Assembly: GCF_011927955.1 (NCBI RefSeq)
Contig: NZ_JAATJN010000001.1
Coordinates: 744,001-808,000, forward strand
Direction: 5' to 3'
Length of the DNA stretch: 64,000 bases
Source of the DNA: Brevibacterium marinum
GTDB taxonomy: Bacteria > Actinomycetota > Actinomycetes > Actinomycetales > Brevibacteriaceae
The position numbers and the translations under genes were made by a program. Each line of letters starts with the position of its first letter. Position 1 is the first letter of the stretch. Below the pieces are notes generated by a model. The model made no database searches. It worked only from the letters and a program-made list of their open reading frames with translations, and was not told where the DNA came from. Below, in pieces: positions 46,236-54,082 of the stretch.

Positions 46236-46592
46236 TCACAAGTCCATCGAATAGACGTCATGGACCGGCGACGAATGCGTGAGCGAGCGATCCAGGCTCA
46301 TGCCGGTCTTCTGCGCCACACGCTGTGAGGGCCGGTTGTCCCGATGGATGATCGAGACCAACCGGGATGCCAGTGCATGTGAACGGGCGTATTCACGGCA
46401 GGCAATGGCCGCCTCGGTGGCAAATCCGAAGTACTGAGCCGATGTCTTCACATGGAACCCGACCTCCAGTTCGGCCGTCGCATTCAGCATCTGCCAGGTG
46501 AGACCGCAGTCGCCGAGGAGGTTCGCCATTTCGTCGAGATCGTTCGTTGACATCGCTCGGAATCTCAAGCGGGACGTCTCATTCGGTGGCAT
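46236..46592 (-). pseudogene. GNAT acetyltransferase with internal in-frame deletion
   Basis: The 118-residue frame starts MPPNETSRLRFRAMSTNDLD, reaches EMANLLGD and then jumps directly to CGLTWQMLNATAELEVGFHV, FGFATEAAIACREYARSHAL and RDNRPSQRVAQKTGMSLDRS. RimJ/RimL-type GNAT proteins have about 60 residues between these two parts, including the beta strands before the cofactor site. Both ends and the frame are preserved. The deletion joins at a GD dipeptide present on both sides in relatives, which fits recombination between short repeats. Probably inactive. Confidence 0.7.
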
Positions 46593-46652
46593 GCGATTCA
46601 GCCTACTCCCGCCCGACCGCCTAGGCTGGACGAAACCGAGGAAGGGATTCCG

Positions 46653-47180
46653 ATGAAGCGCACGATGCAGGTCAGCGACAGCATGATGGTCAACGTCGAC
46701 GCCGACACTCTGTGGGAACAGGTGGCCGATCCGACGCAGATGTCGCGCTGGAGCCCGGAGAACACGGGTGCGCACACCCCCGCAGAAGCACGACCTCTGC
46801 AGGTGGGCGAAGTCTTCGAGGGCAGCAACCGTCGCGGCCGAGCGGCGTGGGTCACCGAATGCGTCGTCACCGCCTCGGAACCGGGAGAACGGTTCGCTTT
46901 CCACGTGCGCAAGATCGGTGCCGGCTCGCCGAAGCTCGGTGGAAGCATCGCCACCTGGGTCTACGAGTTCGAGAATATCGACGGACGCACCCGAGTCACC
47001 GAGACCTGGAACGACGACCGCACCAGCTGGCCGGATTGGGCGGCGGCGATCGTCGACCGTGTGCTCACCCGAGGCAGAAGCTTCGCCGACTTTCAGAAGC
47101 TGAACATCCACAGGACGCTGACCACGATGAAGGACGAATTCGCGGACTCGGACGGGACGGGGTCCTCGCCCGCCCGATGA
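46653..47180 (+). CDS. SRPBCC family protein (polyketide cyclase/dehydrase type)
   Basis: The 175-residue protein has a START-like fold: MQVSDSMMVNVDADTLWEQV, DPTQMSRWSPENTGAH, WVTECVVTASEPGERFAFHV and a C-terminal helix. AAGGGA lies before ATG 46653. These proteins bind hydrophobic ligands or act as cyclases or hydrolases; the specific role is not readable. It is divergent from the defective GNAT gene. Confidence 0.83.
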   Translation: MKRTMQVSDSMMVNVDADTLWEQVADPTQMSRWSPENTGAHTPAEARPLQVGEVFEGSNRRGRAAWVTECVVTASEPGERFAFHVRKIGAGSPKLGGSIATWVYEFENIDGRTRVTETWNDDRTSWPDWAAAIVDRVLTRGRSFADFQKLNIHRTLTTMKDEFADSDGTGSSPAR

Positions 47181-47274
47181 GGACAAGCGCGAGGTGATCA
47201 CGGTCCTTCTCACACCGTGAGCGTGTTTCCAGCCGAGAATGCAGGATGGCCGGAAACACGAAAGGATGGGCGGT

Positions 47275-47850
47275 ATGGAACTCAAGGATCTGCTCAAGGC
47301 ACTCAACAACGGTGAAACCATTCTCAGCGACTCACCCCTGCACGCGGTCATGCACCGCACCAGCCAGGAGGCGCTTCACATCACCGCCGAGCTCAACAAT
47401 TCGTATCGGGAGCCCGACGAGGTCCGGCAGCTGCTGGCCTCGCTGACCGGCAAGTCGGTGGACTCGACCGTCACGATGTTCCCGCCGTTCCACACCGACT
47501 TCGGGAAGAACACCACGCTGGGCAGACGAGTCTTCATCAATTCGGGATGCAGCTTCCAGGACCAGGGCGGGATCAGGATCGGCGACGACAGTCTCATCGG
47601 CCACAACACGGTTCTGGCGACCCTCAACCACGACATCAACCCGGAGCGTCGGGCCGACATGCATCCGGCGCCGATCATCATCGGGCGCAACGTGTGGATC
47701 GGGTCGAACGTGACCGTCCTGCCCGGTGTGAGCATCGGCGATGACTCGGTGGTCGCAGCGGGCTCTGTCGTGACCAAGGATGTGCGTGGAGGAACCGTCG
47801 TGGTCGGCTCACCAGCACGCATGGTGCGATCGGTCAACGACCGAGCCTGA
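47275..47850 (+). CDS. Left-handed beta-helix O-acetyltransferase (maltose/galactoside type)
   Basis: The 191-residue protein has hexapeptide repeats: TTLGRRVFINSGCSFQDQGG, IRIGDDSLIGHNTVLATLNH with the catalytic His, and VWIGSNVTVLPGVSIGDDSV, the LacA/Maa layout. It transfers acetyl from acetyl-CoA to a sugar or similar hydroxyl. AAAGGA stands 8 nt before ATG 47275, while the in-frame ATG at 47266 is too close to it. Confidence 0.87.
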   Translation: MELKDLLKALNNGETILSDSPLHAVMHRTSQEALHITAELNNSYREPDEVRQLLASLTGKSVDSTVTMFPPFHTDFGKNTTLGRRVFINSGCSFQDQGGIRIGDDSLIGHNTVLATLNHDINPERRADMHPAPIIIGRNVWIGSNVTVLPGVSIGDDSVVAAGSVVTKDVRGGTVVVGSPARMVRSVNDRA

Positions 47851-47995
47851 ACTCGAGGTCGCGCCGCCCTTCTGCGTGTCCATGTCGTTCCCTTGGTCGT
47901 CCGACGAACCGGTCCCCTCGAGCGAGGACTCGCCGATGTGGCAGTATGGAGAGTTGTCCGTCGATGAGGAACCATGGAGAGGGGTGAGGGAACTC

Positions 47996-48739
47996 GTGTC
48001 TGTTCGCGAAATCGATCCCTCTTCGGGGGTCCCCTTCTATCGTCAGATCAAAGACATCTTGCGCACGGAGATCTCAGACGGCGTCGTCGACGAGAAGACT
48101 CCCATCACCGAGGCGCTCCTGCTCGAACGCTTCGACGTCAGTCGCGCTCCGATTCGGCAGGCGCTGCAGGAGCTTGCCGACGAGGGATATGTCTACCGCA
48201 TGCAGGGAAAGGGAACGTTCCCCATCCCAGGAGAGGTTGTGCACCGGCCTGCGGACATCAGACCGGGAGCCTTCCAGGACTACCTCATCGACCGCGGTCT
48301 GCACCCGACCTCCGAGGTCACCGGGCTCGAACGCGCGGTTCCTCCCGAAGAGGTGCAGCGTCTGCTGGGTTCGGCAGAGAGTGAATCACTGCTGCACTTC
48401 CACCGACGGATCTTCGTCGACGGCAAACCGCTGTCCGGCAATGAGGTCTACATCCAGGTCCCAGCCGACTTCGTCACCACCGTCGAAGAGCTCGAGCAGG
48501 AGCGCTCGGTCTTCAACATCCTCGAGAGCCGGTACGGCATCACCGTCGCACGGGCGGAGAACGAGGCCTCGGCGACCCAGGCCGTCCAGGGGCCGGCGGA
48601 CACGCTCGAAATCGGACTCGGCGAGCCCGTGCTGCTCATCGATTCGGTGTTCTACGACCGAGGCGGGAACGCCCTGGGATGGCGTTCGGCGATCCATCGT
48701 CCCACTGACTTCAAGTTCCACTTCGTCACCGGTCGCTGA
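47996..48739 (+). CDS. GntR family (HutC subfamily) transcriptional regulator
   Basis: The 247-residue protein has a GntR winged HTH (GVPFYRQIKDILRTEISDGV, then LLERFDVSRAPIRQALQELA) and a UTRA ligand domain (VYIQVPADFVTTVEELEQER, PVLLIDSVFYDRGGNALGW). HutC-type members sense sugars, amino acids or histidine derivatives. GTG 47996 with GAGGG at 5 nt is preferred over longer starts overlapping the upstream gene. It converges on the M20 peptidase gene, which is a possible target. Ligand unknown. Confidence 0.85.
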   Translation: MSVREIDPSSGVPFYRQIKDILRTEISDGVVDEKTPITEALLLERFDVSRAPIRQALQELADEGYVYRMQGKGTFPIPGEVVHRPADIRPGAFQDYLIDRGLHPTSEVTGLERAVPPEEVQRLLGSAESESLLHFHRRIFVDGKPLSGNEVYIQVPADFVTTVEELEQERSVFNILESRYGITVARAENEASATQAVQGPADTLEIGLGEPVLLIDSVFYDRGGNALGWRSAIHRPTDFKFHFVTGR

Positions 48740-48769
48740 CCTCTCGGCTTCCGGTCCTGTGGGGGTCGC

Positions 48770-49993
48770 TCAGGTTCCCAGCTGCGACAGGGCCGCGATG
48801 ACCTGCGCCTTGGTGGCGATTTCGAGGGTCGGGTCGATGACCGGAGCGAACTGGGGTGAGTGATTGGCCGGGATGTCCGTGTTCACGGTTCCCGCCTCGG
48901 CGGCCTGCTCGTACTTCTGCGCATCGGTCGATCCGATCATCCAATAGGCGTAGGGAATGCCGAAGGCGTCGGGGATCTCGCTGAAGTCCTCCGAGGCGGT
49001 GGCGGGAGTCGCCGGCAGGACGACCCCCTCGTCGAAGTAGTCCTCGAAGGCCTTGGTGACCGTGTCGTTGGCATCTTCATCGTTGTCCGTCAGCGGGAAC
49101 TGGTCGTAGTACTCGAAGGTCGGCTCCTTCGGGGACCCCGCGGCCCGGCACTCGCCTTCGACGATGCGTTCGATGGAGGCGATGATCCGATCGCGGACGT
49201 CCATGTCGTAGGTGCGCAGGTTGAGCAGGAGCTCGGCCCGGTCGGGGATGATGTTGGACTTCGACCCCGAGTTCGATGCCCCGACGGTGACGACGGCGAA
49301 CTCGCCCGGATCGGTCTCCCGCGAGACGATGGTCTGCAGACGCAGAACGATCGTGGCGGCCAGCACCACCGGGTCGACGGACAGGTGCGGCATGGATCCG
49401 TGCGCTCCGCGACCGAACACGGTGATCTTCACGGAGTCCCCGGCCGAGAGCACGGGTCCGGCCTTCGTATTGACGGTGCCGGTGGGCATGGGCATCACGT
49501 GCTGGGCATAGGCGATGTCCGGTGTGGGGATCTTCGCAGTCAGCCCGTCATCGCGCATGGCCCTGGCGCCGGCGGCATCCTCCTCCGACGGCTGGAACAG
49601 TGCGATGTACGTGCCTGACCAGGCATCACGGTTCTCATGGAGCAGTCGGACGGCGCCGAGGAGGGCGGTGATGTGCATATCGTGTCCGCAGGCGTGCATG
49701 ACGCCGTTGACCGTGGATGCGTAGTCGAGGCCGGTGTCCTCGGTTACCGGGAGAGCATCGATGTCGGCTCTGGCCAGAACCGTGGGCCCGTCACCGTTGT
49801 CGAGGACGGCGACGAGGCCCGTTGCAGAGATGTGCTCGACCTCCAGCCCCATGGCCGTGAGCTCGGAGGTGATGCGCGCCGAGGTGGTGTGCTCGGCGAG
49901 CCCGAGTTCGGGTTCGCGGTGGAAGTCTTTGTAGAGATCGCGCTGCCAGTCCAGCTGAGAGCCGATGCCGTCCAGGAAGTCGGTGCTCGTCAT
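48770..49993 (-). CDS. M20 family metallopeptidase / amidohydrolase
   Basis: The 407-residue protein has the M20D layout: FHREPELGLAEHTTS, VLARADIDALPVTED, MHACGHDMHITALLGAVRLL, LFQPSEEDAAGARAM and a dimerisation insert. It resembles hippurate/IAA-amino-acid hydrolases and N-acyl amidohydrolases, with two metals bound by Cys/His/Glu/Asp residues in these motifs. GAGGAGACGTG precedes ATG 49991-49993. It would cleave an N-acyl amino acid in the cytoplasm. The substrate is not predictable. Confidence 0.88.
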   Translation of the reverse strand: MTSTDFLDGIGSQLDWQRDLYKDFHREPELGLAEHTTSARITSELTAMGLEVEHISATGLVAVLDNGDGPTVLARADIDALPVTEDTGLDYASTVNGVMHACGHDMHITALLGAVRLLHENRDAWSGTYIALFQPSEEDAAGARAMRDDGLTAKIPTPDIAYAQHVMPMPTGTVNTKAGPVLSAGDSVKITVFGRGAHGSMPHLSVDPVVLAATIVLRLQTIVSRETDPGEFAVVTVGASNSGSKSNIIPDRAELLLNLRTYDMDVRDRIIASIERIVEGECRAAGSPKEPTFEYYDQFPLTDNDEDANDTVTKAFEDYFDEGVVLPATPATASEDFSEIPDAFGIPYAYWMIGSTDAQKYEQAAEAGTVNTDIPANHSPQFAPVIDPTLEIATKAQVIAALSQLGT

Positions 49994-50024
49994 CACGTCT
50001 CCTCGTCCTCGAGTGTGCTCGTCC

Positions 50025-50669
50025 TCAGCCGTCAACGTTCGCAGGGCCCGTGAGGAGACCGAGGCTGCCGAGGTCGTTGCGCAGCTGAGTCGCATCCGTG
50101 AAGAGCAGACCGATGTAGCCGAGGCGCTCGGCGGCATCGACGTTCTTCTGCAGGTCGTCGACGAAGACCGTGCGCGCGGGGTCGAGATCGAATCGTCGTC
50201 TCAGGAGCTCGAATATCTGCGGGTCGGGTTTGGTCAGACCCTCGCGTCCCGAGACGACGACGTCCTCGAGCTCCCCGATCGCCGGTGCGACCTGGGGTGC
50301 ATGGTGGAAGGTCTCGGACGACCAGTTGGAGAGCCCGAGGAGGCGGATGCCTGAGTCCCTGAGATCGTCGACGACCTCGGCCATGCCGTCGATCGGACCT
50401 GTCAGCGACCGGGGGAACCGGTCGTAGTAGAGCTCGACGATCTCACCGTGGCGGGGATCGGACCCGGCGGCTCGAGCGACGATCTCTGTGATCGGCACTC
50501 CGCTGTCGGCCAGCGCATTCAACTCGGGGAAGCCCGCCTCGGCGGCGAAGTCATTCCACTGATCACGGGTCATGCGATCGGACAGCGGCCCTGACGGGTC
50601 CCATCCGACGAGGACGTTGCCGAGGTCGAAGACGACGGTGGTGGGGCGGGGGTCGGTCGGTTCTGGCAT
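50025..50669 (-). CDS. HAD-superfamily hydrolase, subfamily IA
   Basis: The 214-residue protein begins VVFDLGNVLVGWDP (motif I; DxD altered to DLG as in YihX-like phosphatases), has motif II LLGLSNWSS, motif III KPDPQIFELL and motif IV VFVDDLQKNVDAAE. It acts on sugar phosphates or similar. It lies 31 bp upstream of the M20 gene on the same strand, so an operon is likely. Confidence 0.87.
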   Translation of the reverse strand: MPEPTDPRPTTVVFDLGNVLVGWDPSGPLSDRMTRDQWNDFAAEAGFPELNALADSGVPITEIVARAAGSDPRHGEIVELYYDRFPRSLTGPIDGMAEVVDDLRDSGIRLLGLSNWSSETFHHAPQVAPAIGELEDVVVSGREGLTKPDPQIFELLRRRFDLDPARTVFVDDLQKNVDAAERLGYIGLLFTDATQLRNDLGSLGLLTGPANVDG

Positions 50670-50914
50670 GGCGGAATCACCTGTTCTATGAGGGTCGGCG
50701 GTCTCACCTTAGCAATTGAGCGCGACAGTCATCTGCGGCCGCGGGGGCCGGCCATCACTGCTGTTCGGCAGGAGGTCGCCGACTCACGGGAGCATCGCCC
50801 CCGGAACGCCGAAAAGCGTGCGATCGAACTCGGAGCAGGTGACGAACACAAGCTCCAAGCGCGAACACACGCTTTTGGTGAAACTGAAGTCAACTCCGAA
50901 GAGTCACGCGTTTC

Positions 50915-51118
50915 TCAGAGGGCACGAACGCTGGTGGCCTGAAGACCCTTGGAGCCCATCTCCGAGTCGAACTCGACGTTCTGACCCTCGGTGAGCTCGC
51001 GGTAGCCGGTTGCTTCAATCGCAGAGAAGTGAGTGAAGACGTCCGCCGAACCATCGTCAGGCTGGATGAATCCGAAACCCTTTTCCGAGTTGAACCATTT
51101 CACGGTACCTGTAGCCAT
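50915..51118 (-). CDS. cspA: Cold shock protein CspA family
   Basis: This 67-residue single CSD protein reads [20 protein letters not shown] with RNP1 KGFGFI and RNP2 VFTHFSAI, ending [10 protein letters not shown]. The RNP2 position usually V or I is Thr here, common in actinobacterial CspA. It binds single-stranded RNA and DNA. AAGGA precedes ATG 51116-51118. The gap upstream is long, as expected for a gene with a long 5' leader. Confidence 0.95.
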   Translation of the reverse strand: MATGTVKWFNSEKGFGFIQPDDGSADVFTHFSAIEATGYRELTEGQNVEFDSEMGSKGLQATSVRAL

Positions 51119-51657
51119 AATCTTTGTATCCTTATTTTTAACTGGTGACCACCGGAGCGGTCTTGATGGTCGGACCCTTGTGCAGGCCCGGCTGTTCACA
51201 CCGACCGAGATCAGGGTTGGTCGACGGTGCCGACCGGTTGATCGTCTGACTGTGTGACTTCTCGCTGGAGGGACTGCGCATTGAACGCAGATCCAACGAA
51301 AAACTGGGGAGAAACCGACATTCCGGAATTCGTGCTGATGTGAAGAGTCCTTGTCTCAGGCGAAAGCGGGGACGATCGGTATCGATAATGCACCCGAAGG
51401 TGCTGGATGGAAGTCGAAGAACGACTGGATGGAAAAGTCAGAAGTATATGAGAGGCGCGGACGGTAGACACGCGCCAACAGGCAACAGCACGACGCCAAG
51501 CGAATCTACCTACGCCTGCGGCACCATACGCTCCGCACGGTCTCGTACGAGAACAATTCAACTCTAACAGAGTGTCTGGGCCATCGGTGCCAGAAAGTTC
51601 GGAGAAATCATGTTTAGGATTGTATGCAATCCGCCCCCGACGCAGAAGTGACACTCT
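51119..51657. promoter_or_regulatory. Divergent intergenic region between cspA and the LCP gene
   Basis: This 539-bp stretch has no recognisable gene. A long open frame on the minus strand crosses it but lacks family features and continues antisense through the LCP gene. It probably holds the cspA promoter with a long leader and the LCP promoter. Confidence 0.45.
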
Positions 51658-52695
51658 ATGCAGTACCCCGAAGCCGGTCCTGACCATCAGCAGCTCGGTC
51701 CACGACGGCAGCGGCGGCTGGCGATGAAGTACCGTCGGCGCCGCACAGTGGCAGCCGCGGCCGCGATCCTCATCATCGCCGTGCCGGTCACGGTCGTCTC
51801 CGTCATGCAGAGCCTGTCGTCGAACATCGCGTCCTCTCCGCTGCGTGCCGGTGACGGTGAAGCGCCCGAGAAGATCACGGACGAACTCAACGTCCTCATC
51901 CTCGGCTCCGATACCCGGGCCTTGGGCACCGAGGACTACGGCAGCGGCGATGGTGCGCGCAGCGACGCGATGATCCTCGCCCACATCTCCGACGACTCCT
52001 CCCGCATCGACGCCGTCCAGATCCCCCGCGACACGATGATGGACATGCCCGCCTGCCAGGACACCGGCTCCGGCGCTTCGGCGGCCCAGCGGACGATGAT
52101 CAATTCGGCACTCAATCAGGGCCCGGCCTGCTCGGTCTCCGCGGCCGAGGAGCTCACCGGAGTCCGCGTGGACCACTTCATCGAGGTCAACTTCGACGGC
52201 TTCGCCACCATCGTCGACGCCCTGGACGGAATCTCCGTCGACCTCGACGATGCCCTGGTCGACCCCAAGGCGAATCTCGATCTGCCGGCTGGCGAGCAGA
52301 CCTTGGACGGCACCGAGGCCCTGGCCCTGGCGCGGACCAGGCACGCCGTCGGCGATGGCAGCGACATCTCCCGCATGGACAACCAGCAGATGGTCATGGA
52401 ATCCATCATCGACCGGGCGAAGAGCTCCGAGGTGCTCTCGCGCCCCGACCGCCTCTACGGCTTCCTCGACGCCGTGACCTCGTCGCTGCGCGTCGATGAG
52501 GACCTCGATTCGGTCTCGTCCCTCGGCTCTCTGGCTTCGACCGTGTCCTCGGTGCCGGAGAGCGAGATCACCTTCGCGATCATGCCGTGGCAGGCGGCTC
52601 CGGACAACGCGAACCGAGTCGTCAAATCTCCGTCTGCCGACACCGTCTTCACCGCCATCGCCTCGGACCAGCCGATCGACCACCTCGTCGACTGA
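51658..52695 (+). CDS. LCP (LytR-CpsA-Psr) family cell-wall ligase
   Basis: The 345-residue protein has a basic cytoplasmic N-terminus, one membrane helix at about residues 31-50, then the LCP domain: LNVLILGSDTRALGTED, RSDAMILAHIS, DAVQIPRDTMMDMP, FIEVNFDGFATIVDALDG, and ALALARTRHAVGDGSDISRM. LCP enzymes attach teichoic acid or arabinogalactan-type polymers to peptidoglycan outside the membrane, using the conserved Arg and Asp residues seen here. ATG 51658 is used; ATG 51724 would shorten the N-terminal arm. Confidence 0.9.
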   Translation: MQYPEAGPDHQQLGPRRQRRLAMKYRRRRTVAAAAAILIIAVPVTVVSVMQSLSSNIASSPLRAGDGEAPEKITDELNVLILGSDTRALGTEDYGSGDGARSDAMILAHISDDSSRIDAVQIPRDTMMDMPACQDTGSGASAAQRTMINSALNQGPACSVSAAEELTGVRVDHFIEVNFDGFATIVDALDGISVDLDDALVDPKANLDLPAGEQTLDGTEALALARTRHAVGDGSDISRMDNQQMVMESIIDRAKSSEVLSRPDRLYGFLDAVTSSLRVDEDLDSVSSLGSLASTVSSVPESEITFAIMPWQAAPDNANRVVKSPSADTVFTAIASDQPIDHLVD

Positions 52696-52825
52696 CCCGT
52701 CAGCCTCGAAGATTTCCTCGTGACGGTCGAACTCGGGGATCCGCCGGGTGTTCGCGAAGAGAATCAGCGAAGAGAATCAGCCCACTGTCCAGACAGTATT
52801 CATGATCTCCGTTTAGACTGCCCTG

Positions 52826-53260
52826 ATGTCTACGATTGAAATCACCAAAGACAACTTCGAGTCATCCATCACCGACAACTCGATCCTTCTTCTCGACTTC
52901 TGGGCCGACTGGTGCGGCCCCTGCAAGCAGTTCGCACCCGTGTACGAAGAGGCCTCGGAACAGTACCCGGACGTAGCCTTCGGCAAGGTCGACACCGAGG
53001 CACAGCAGGAGATCGCGGGACTCTTCTCGATCTCGTCGATCCCGACCCTCGTCGCCTTCCGTGAGGGCATCGTCGTCTTCGCCCAGCCGGGTGCACTCGC
53101 GGCGCCCCAGCTCGAGCAGGTCATCACCGCGGTCAAGGAACTCGACATGGACGAGGTTCGCGCAGAGCTGGCCAAGCAGGAGGCCGAAGCCGAGGGCTCA
53201 GACGCCACCGTGGAGTCGGAGGTCACCGAGGCCTCCCCCGAAGCGGGAAATCAGCAGTGA
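52826..53260 (+). CDS. Thioredoxin-family protein with acidic tail
   Basis: The 144-residue protein has redox motif WADWCGPCK with Cys30 and Cys33, cis-Pro in SISSIPTLVAF, and a complete thioredoxin fold by residue 108, followed by a Glu/Ala-rich tail of about 35 residues. It reduces cytoplasmic disulphides. No SD site precedes ATG 52826, so it may be leaderless. The stop overlaps the methyltransferase start. Confidence 0.92.
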   Translation: MSTIEITKDNFESSITDNSILLLDFWADWCGPCKQFAPVYEEASEQYPDVAFGKVDTEAQQEIAGLFSISSIPTLVAFREGIVVFAQPGALAAPQLEQVITAVKELDMDEVRAELAKQEAEAEGSDATVESEVTEASPEAGNQQ

Positions 53261-53949
53261 CCGAATCCGAACAGACCGCGAACCAGGCAGTCCCCGGCTC
53301 CGTCGCGGCCTGGGAGGAGCGCTACTCCGGAACCGAGGAATCGATCTGGTCGGGCAACCCCAACGAGTCGCTGGTCGCCACGGTCAGCGATCTTGCCCCC
53401 GGCCGAGTCCTCGACGTCGGCTGCGGTGAGGGTGCCGACGTCATCTGGCTCGTCGAACACGGGTGGGAGGCGACCGGCATCGATCTGTCGCAGACGGCGG
53501 TCGACCGGGCCGCTGAAGCGGCCTCGGCGAGGGGCGTCACCGCGAACTTCGAGGTCGGCGACATCTCCACCTGGAATGATCCCGAACCACACCGAGGCGG
53601 CTTCGATCTCGTCGTCGGCTGTTTCCTTCACACCCGGTTGCCCGACACCCGGGAAGAGCTCGTCGGGAAAGTCGCCGAGCACGTCGCCCCCGGCGGCGGG
53701 CTGCTCCTGGTCTCCCATGCGGAGATGCCGCCCTGGGCAGAGAATCTTGATGAGGAGCTGGGCGAGGGCCTCGGTCACCACCATGAGCCGGTGAGCCCGA
53801 ACGGGGACTTCGCCCTGCTCATCGGCGGCAGTCCGAAGCGGTGGGAGATCGAACTGGCGGAACTGCGCACCCGCGAGGCCGAAGGGCCTGACGGCGAACT
53901 CGCCGAACTCGACGACAGTGTGCTCCTGGCACGCCGGATCACCGACTGA
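53257..53949 (+). CDS. Class I SAM-dependent methyltransferase
   Basis: The 230-residue protein has motif I RVLDVGCGEGADVIWL, the motif II acidic residue in ATGIDLSQTAV and LVVGCFLHTRLPD, close to the TehB/thiopurine methyltransferase-like group. GTG 53257 overlaps the thioredoxin TGA. Coupling to a thioredoxin suggests a role with thiols, metalloids or tellurite detoxification; that is inference. Confidence 0.85.
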   Translation: MTESEQTANQAVPGSVAAWEERYSGTEESIWSGNPNESLVATVSDLAPGRVLDVGCGEGADVIWLVEHGWEATGIDLSQTAVDRAAEAASARGVTANFEVGDISTWNDPEPHRGGFDLVVGCFLHTRLPDTREELVGKVAEHVAPGGGLLLVSHAEMPPWAENLDEELGEGLGHHHEPVSPNGDFALLIGGSPKRWEIELAELRTREAEGPDGELAELDDSVLLARRITD

Positions 53950-53972
53950 GACAGCCGACGTTCGAGCGTGAC

Positions 53973-53988
53973 CCGAGGGCCACCTCGG
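53973..53988. terminator. Short hairpin after the methyltransferase gene
   Basis: CCGAGG and CCTCGG form a perfect 6-bp GC-rich stem with a 4-nt loop, 24 bp after the stop. No T-run follows. Confidence 0.4.
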
Positions 53989-53992
53989 CGAA

Positions 53993-54010
53993 TGAGATCA
54001 CCACATCTCA
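53993..54010. promoter_or_regulatory. Inverted repeat upstream of the formate dehydrogenase operon
   Basis: TGAGAT-N6-ATCTCA is a perfect 6-bp-arm repeat 73 bp before the fdhA start. It has the size of a dimeric regulator site and is the only clear palindrome in the fdh promoter region. No regulator gene is adjacent. Confidence 0.4.
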
Positions 54011-54082
54011 CCTCGTGAAACGCTCCGAAATTACCAGACCGGAATGACCACCACGGCCACTCGGAAGGGCTATGGTTGAGCC

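Noticed and set aside
51211..52683. 490-codon open frame on the minus strand across the LCP gene and its upstream gap
   Set aside because: The LCP domain is unmistakable on the + strand, and the antisense sequence is an Arg/Val/Gly-rich shadow.
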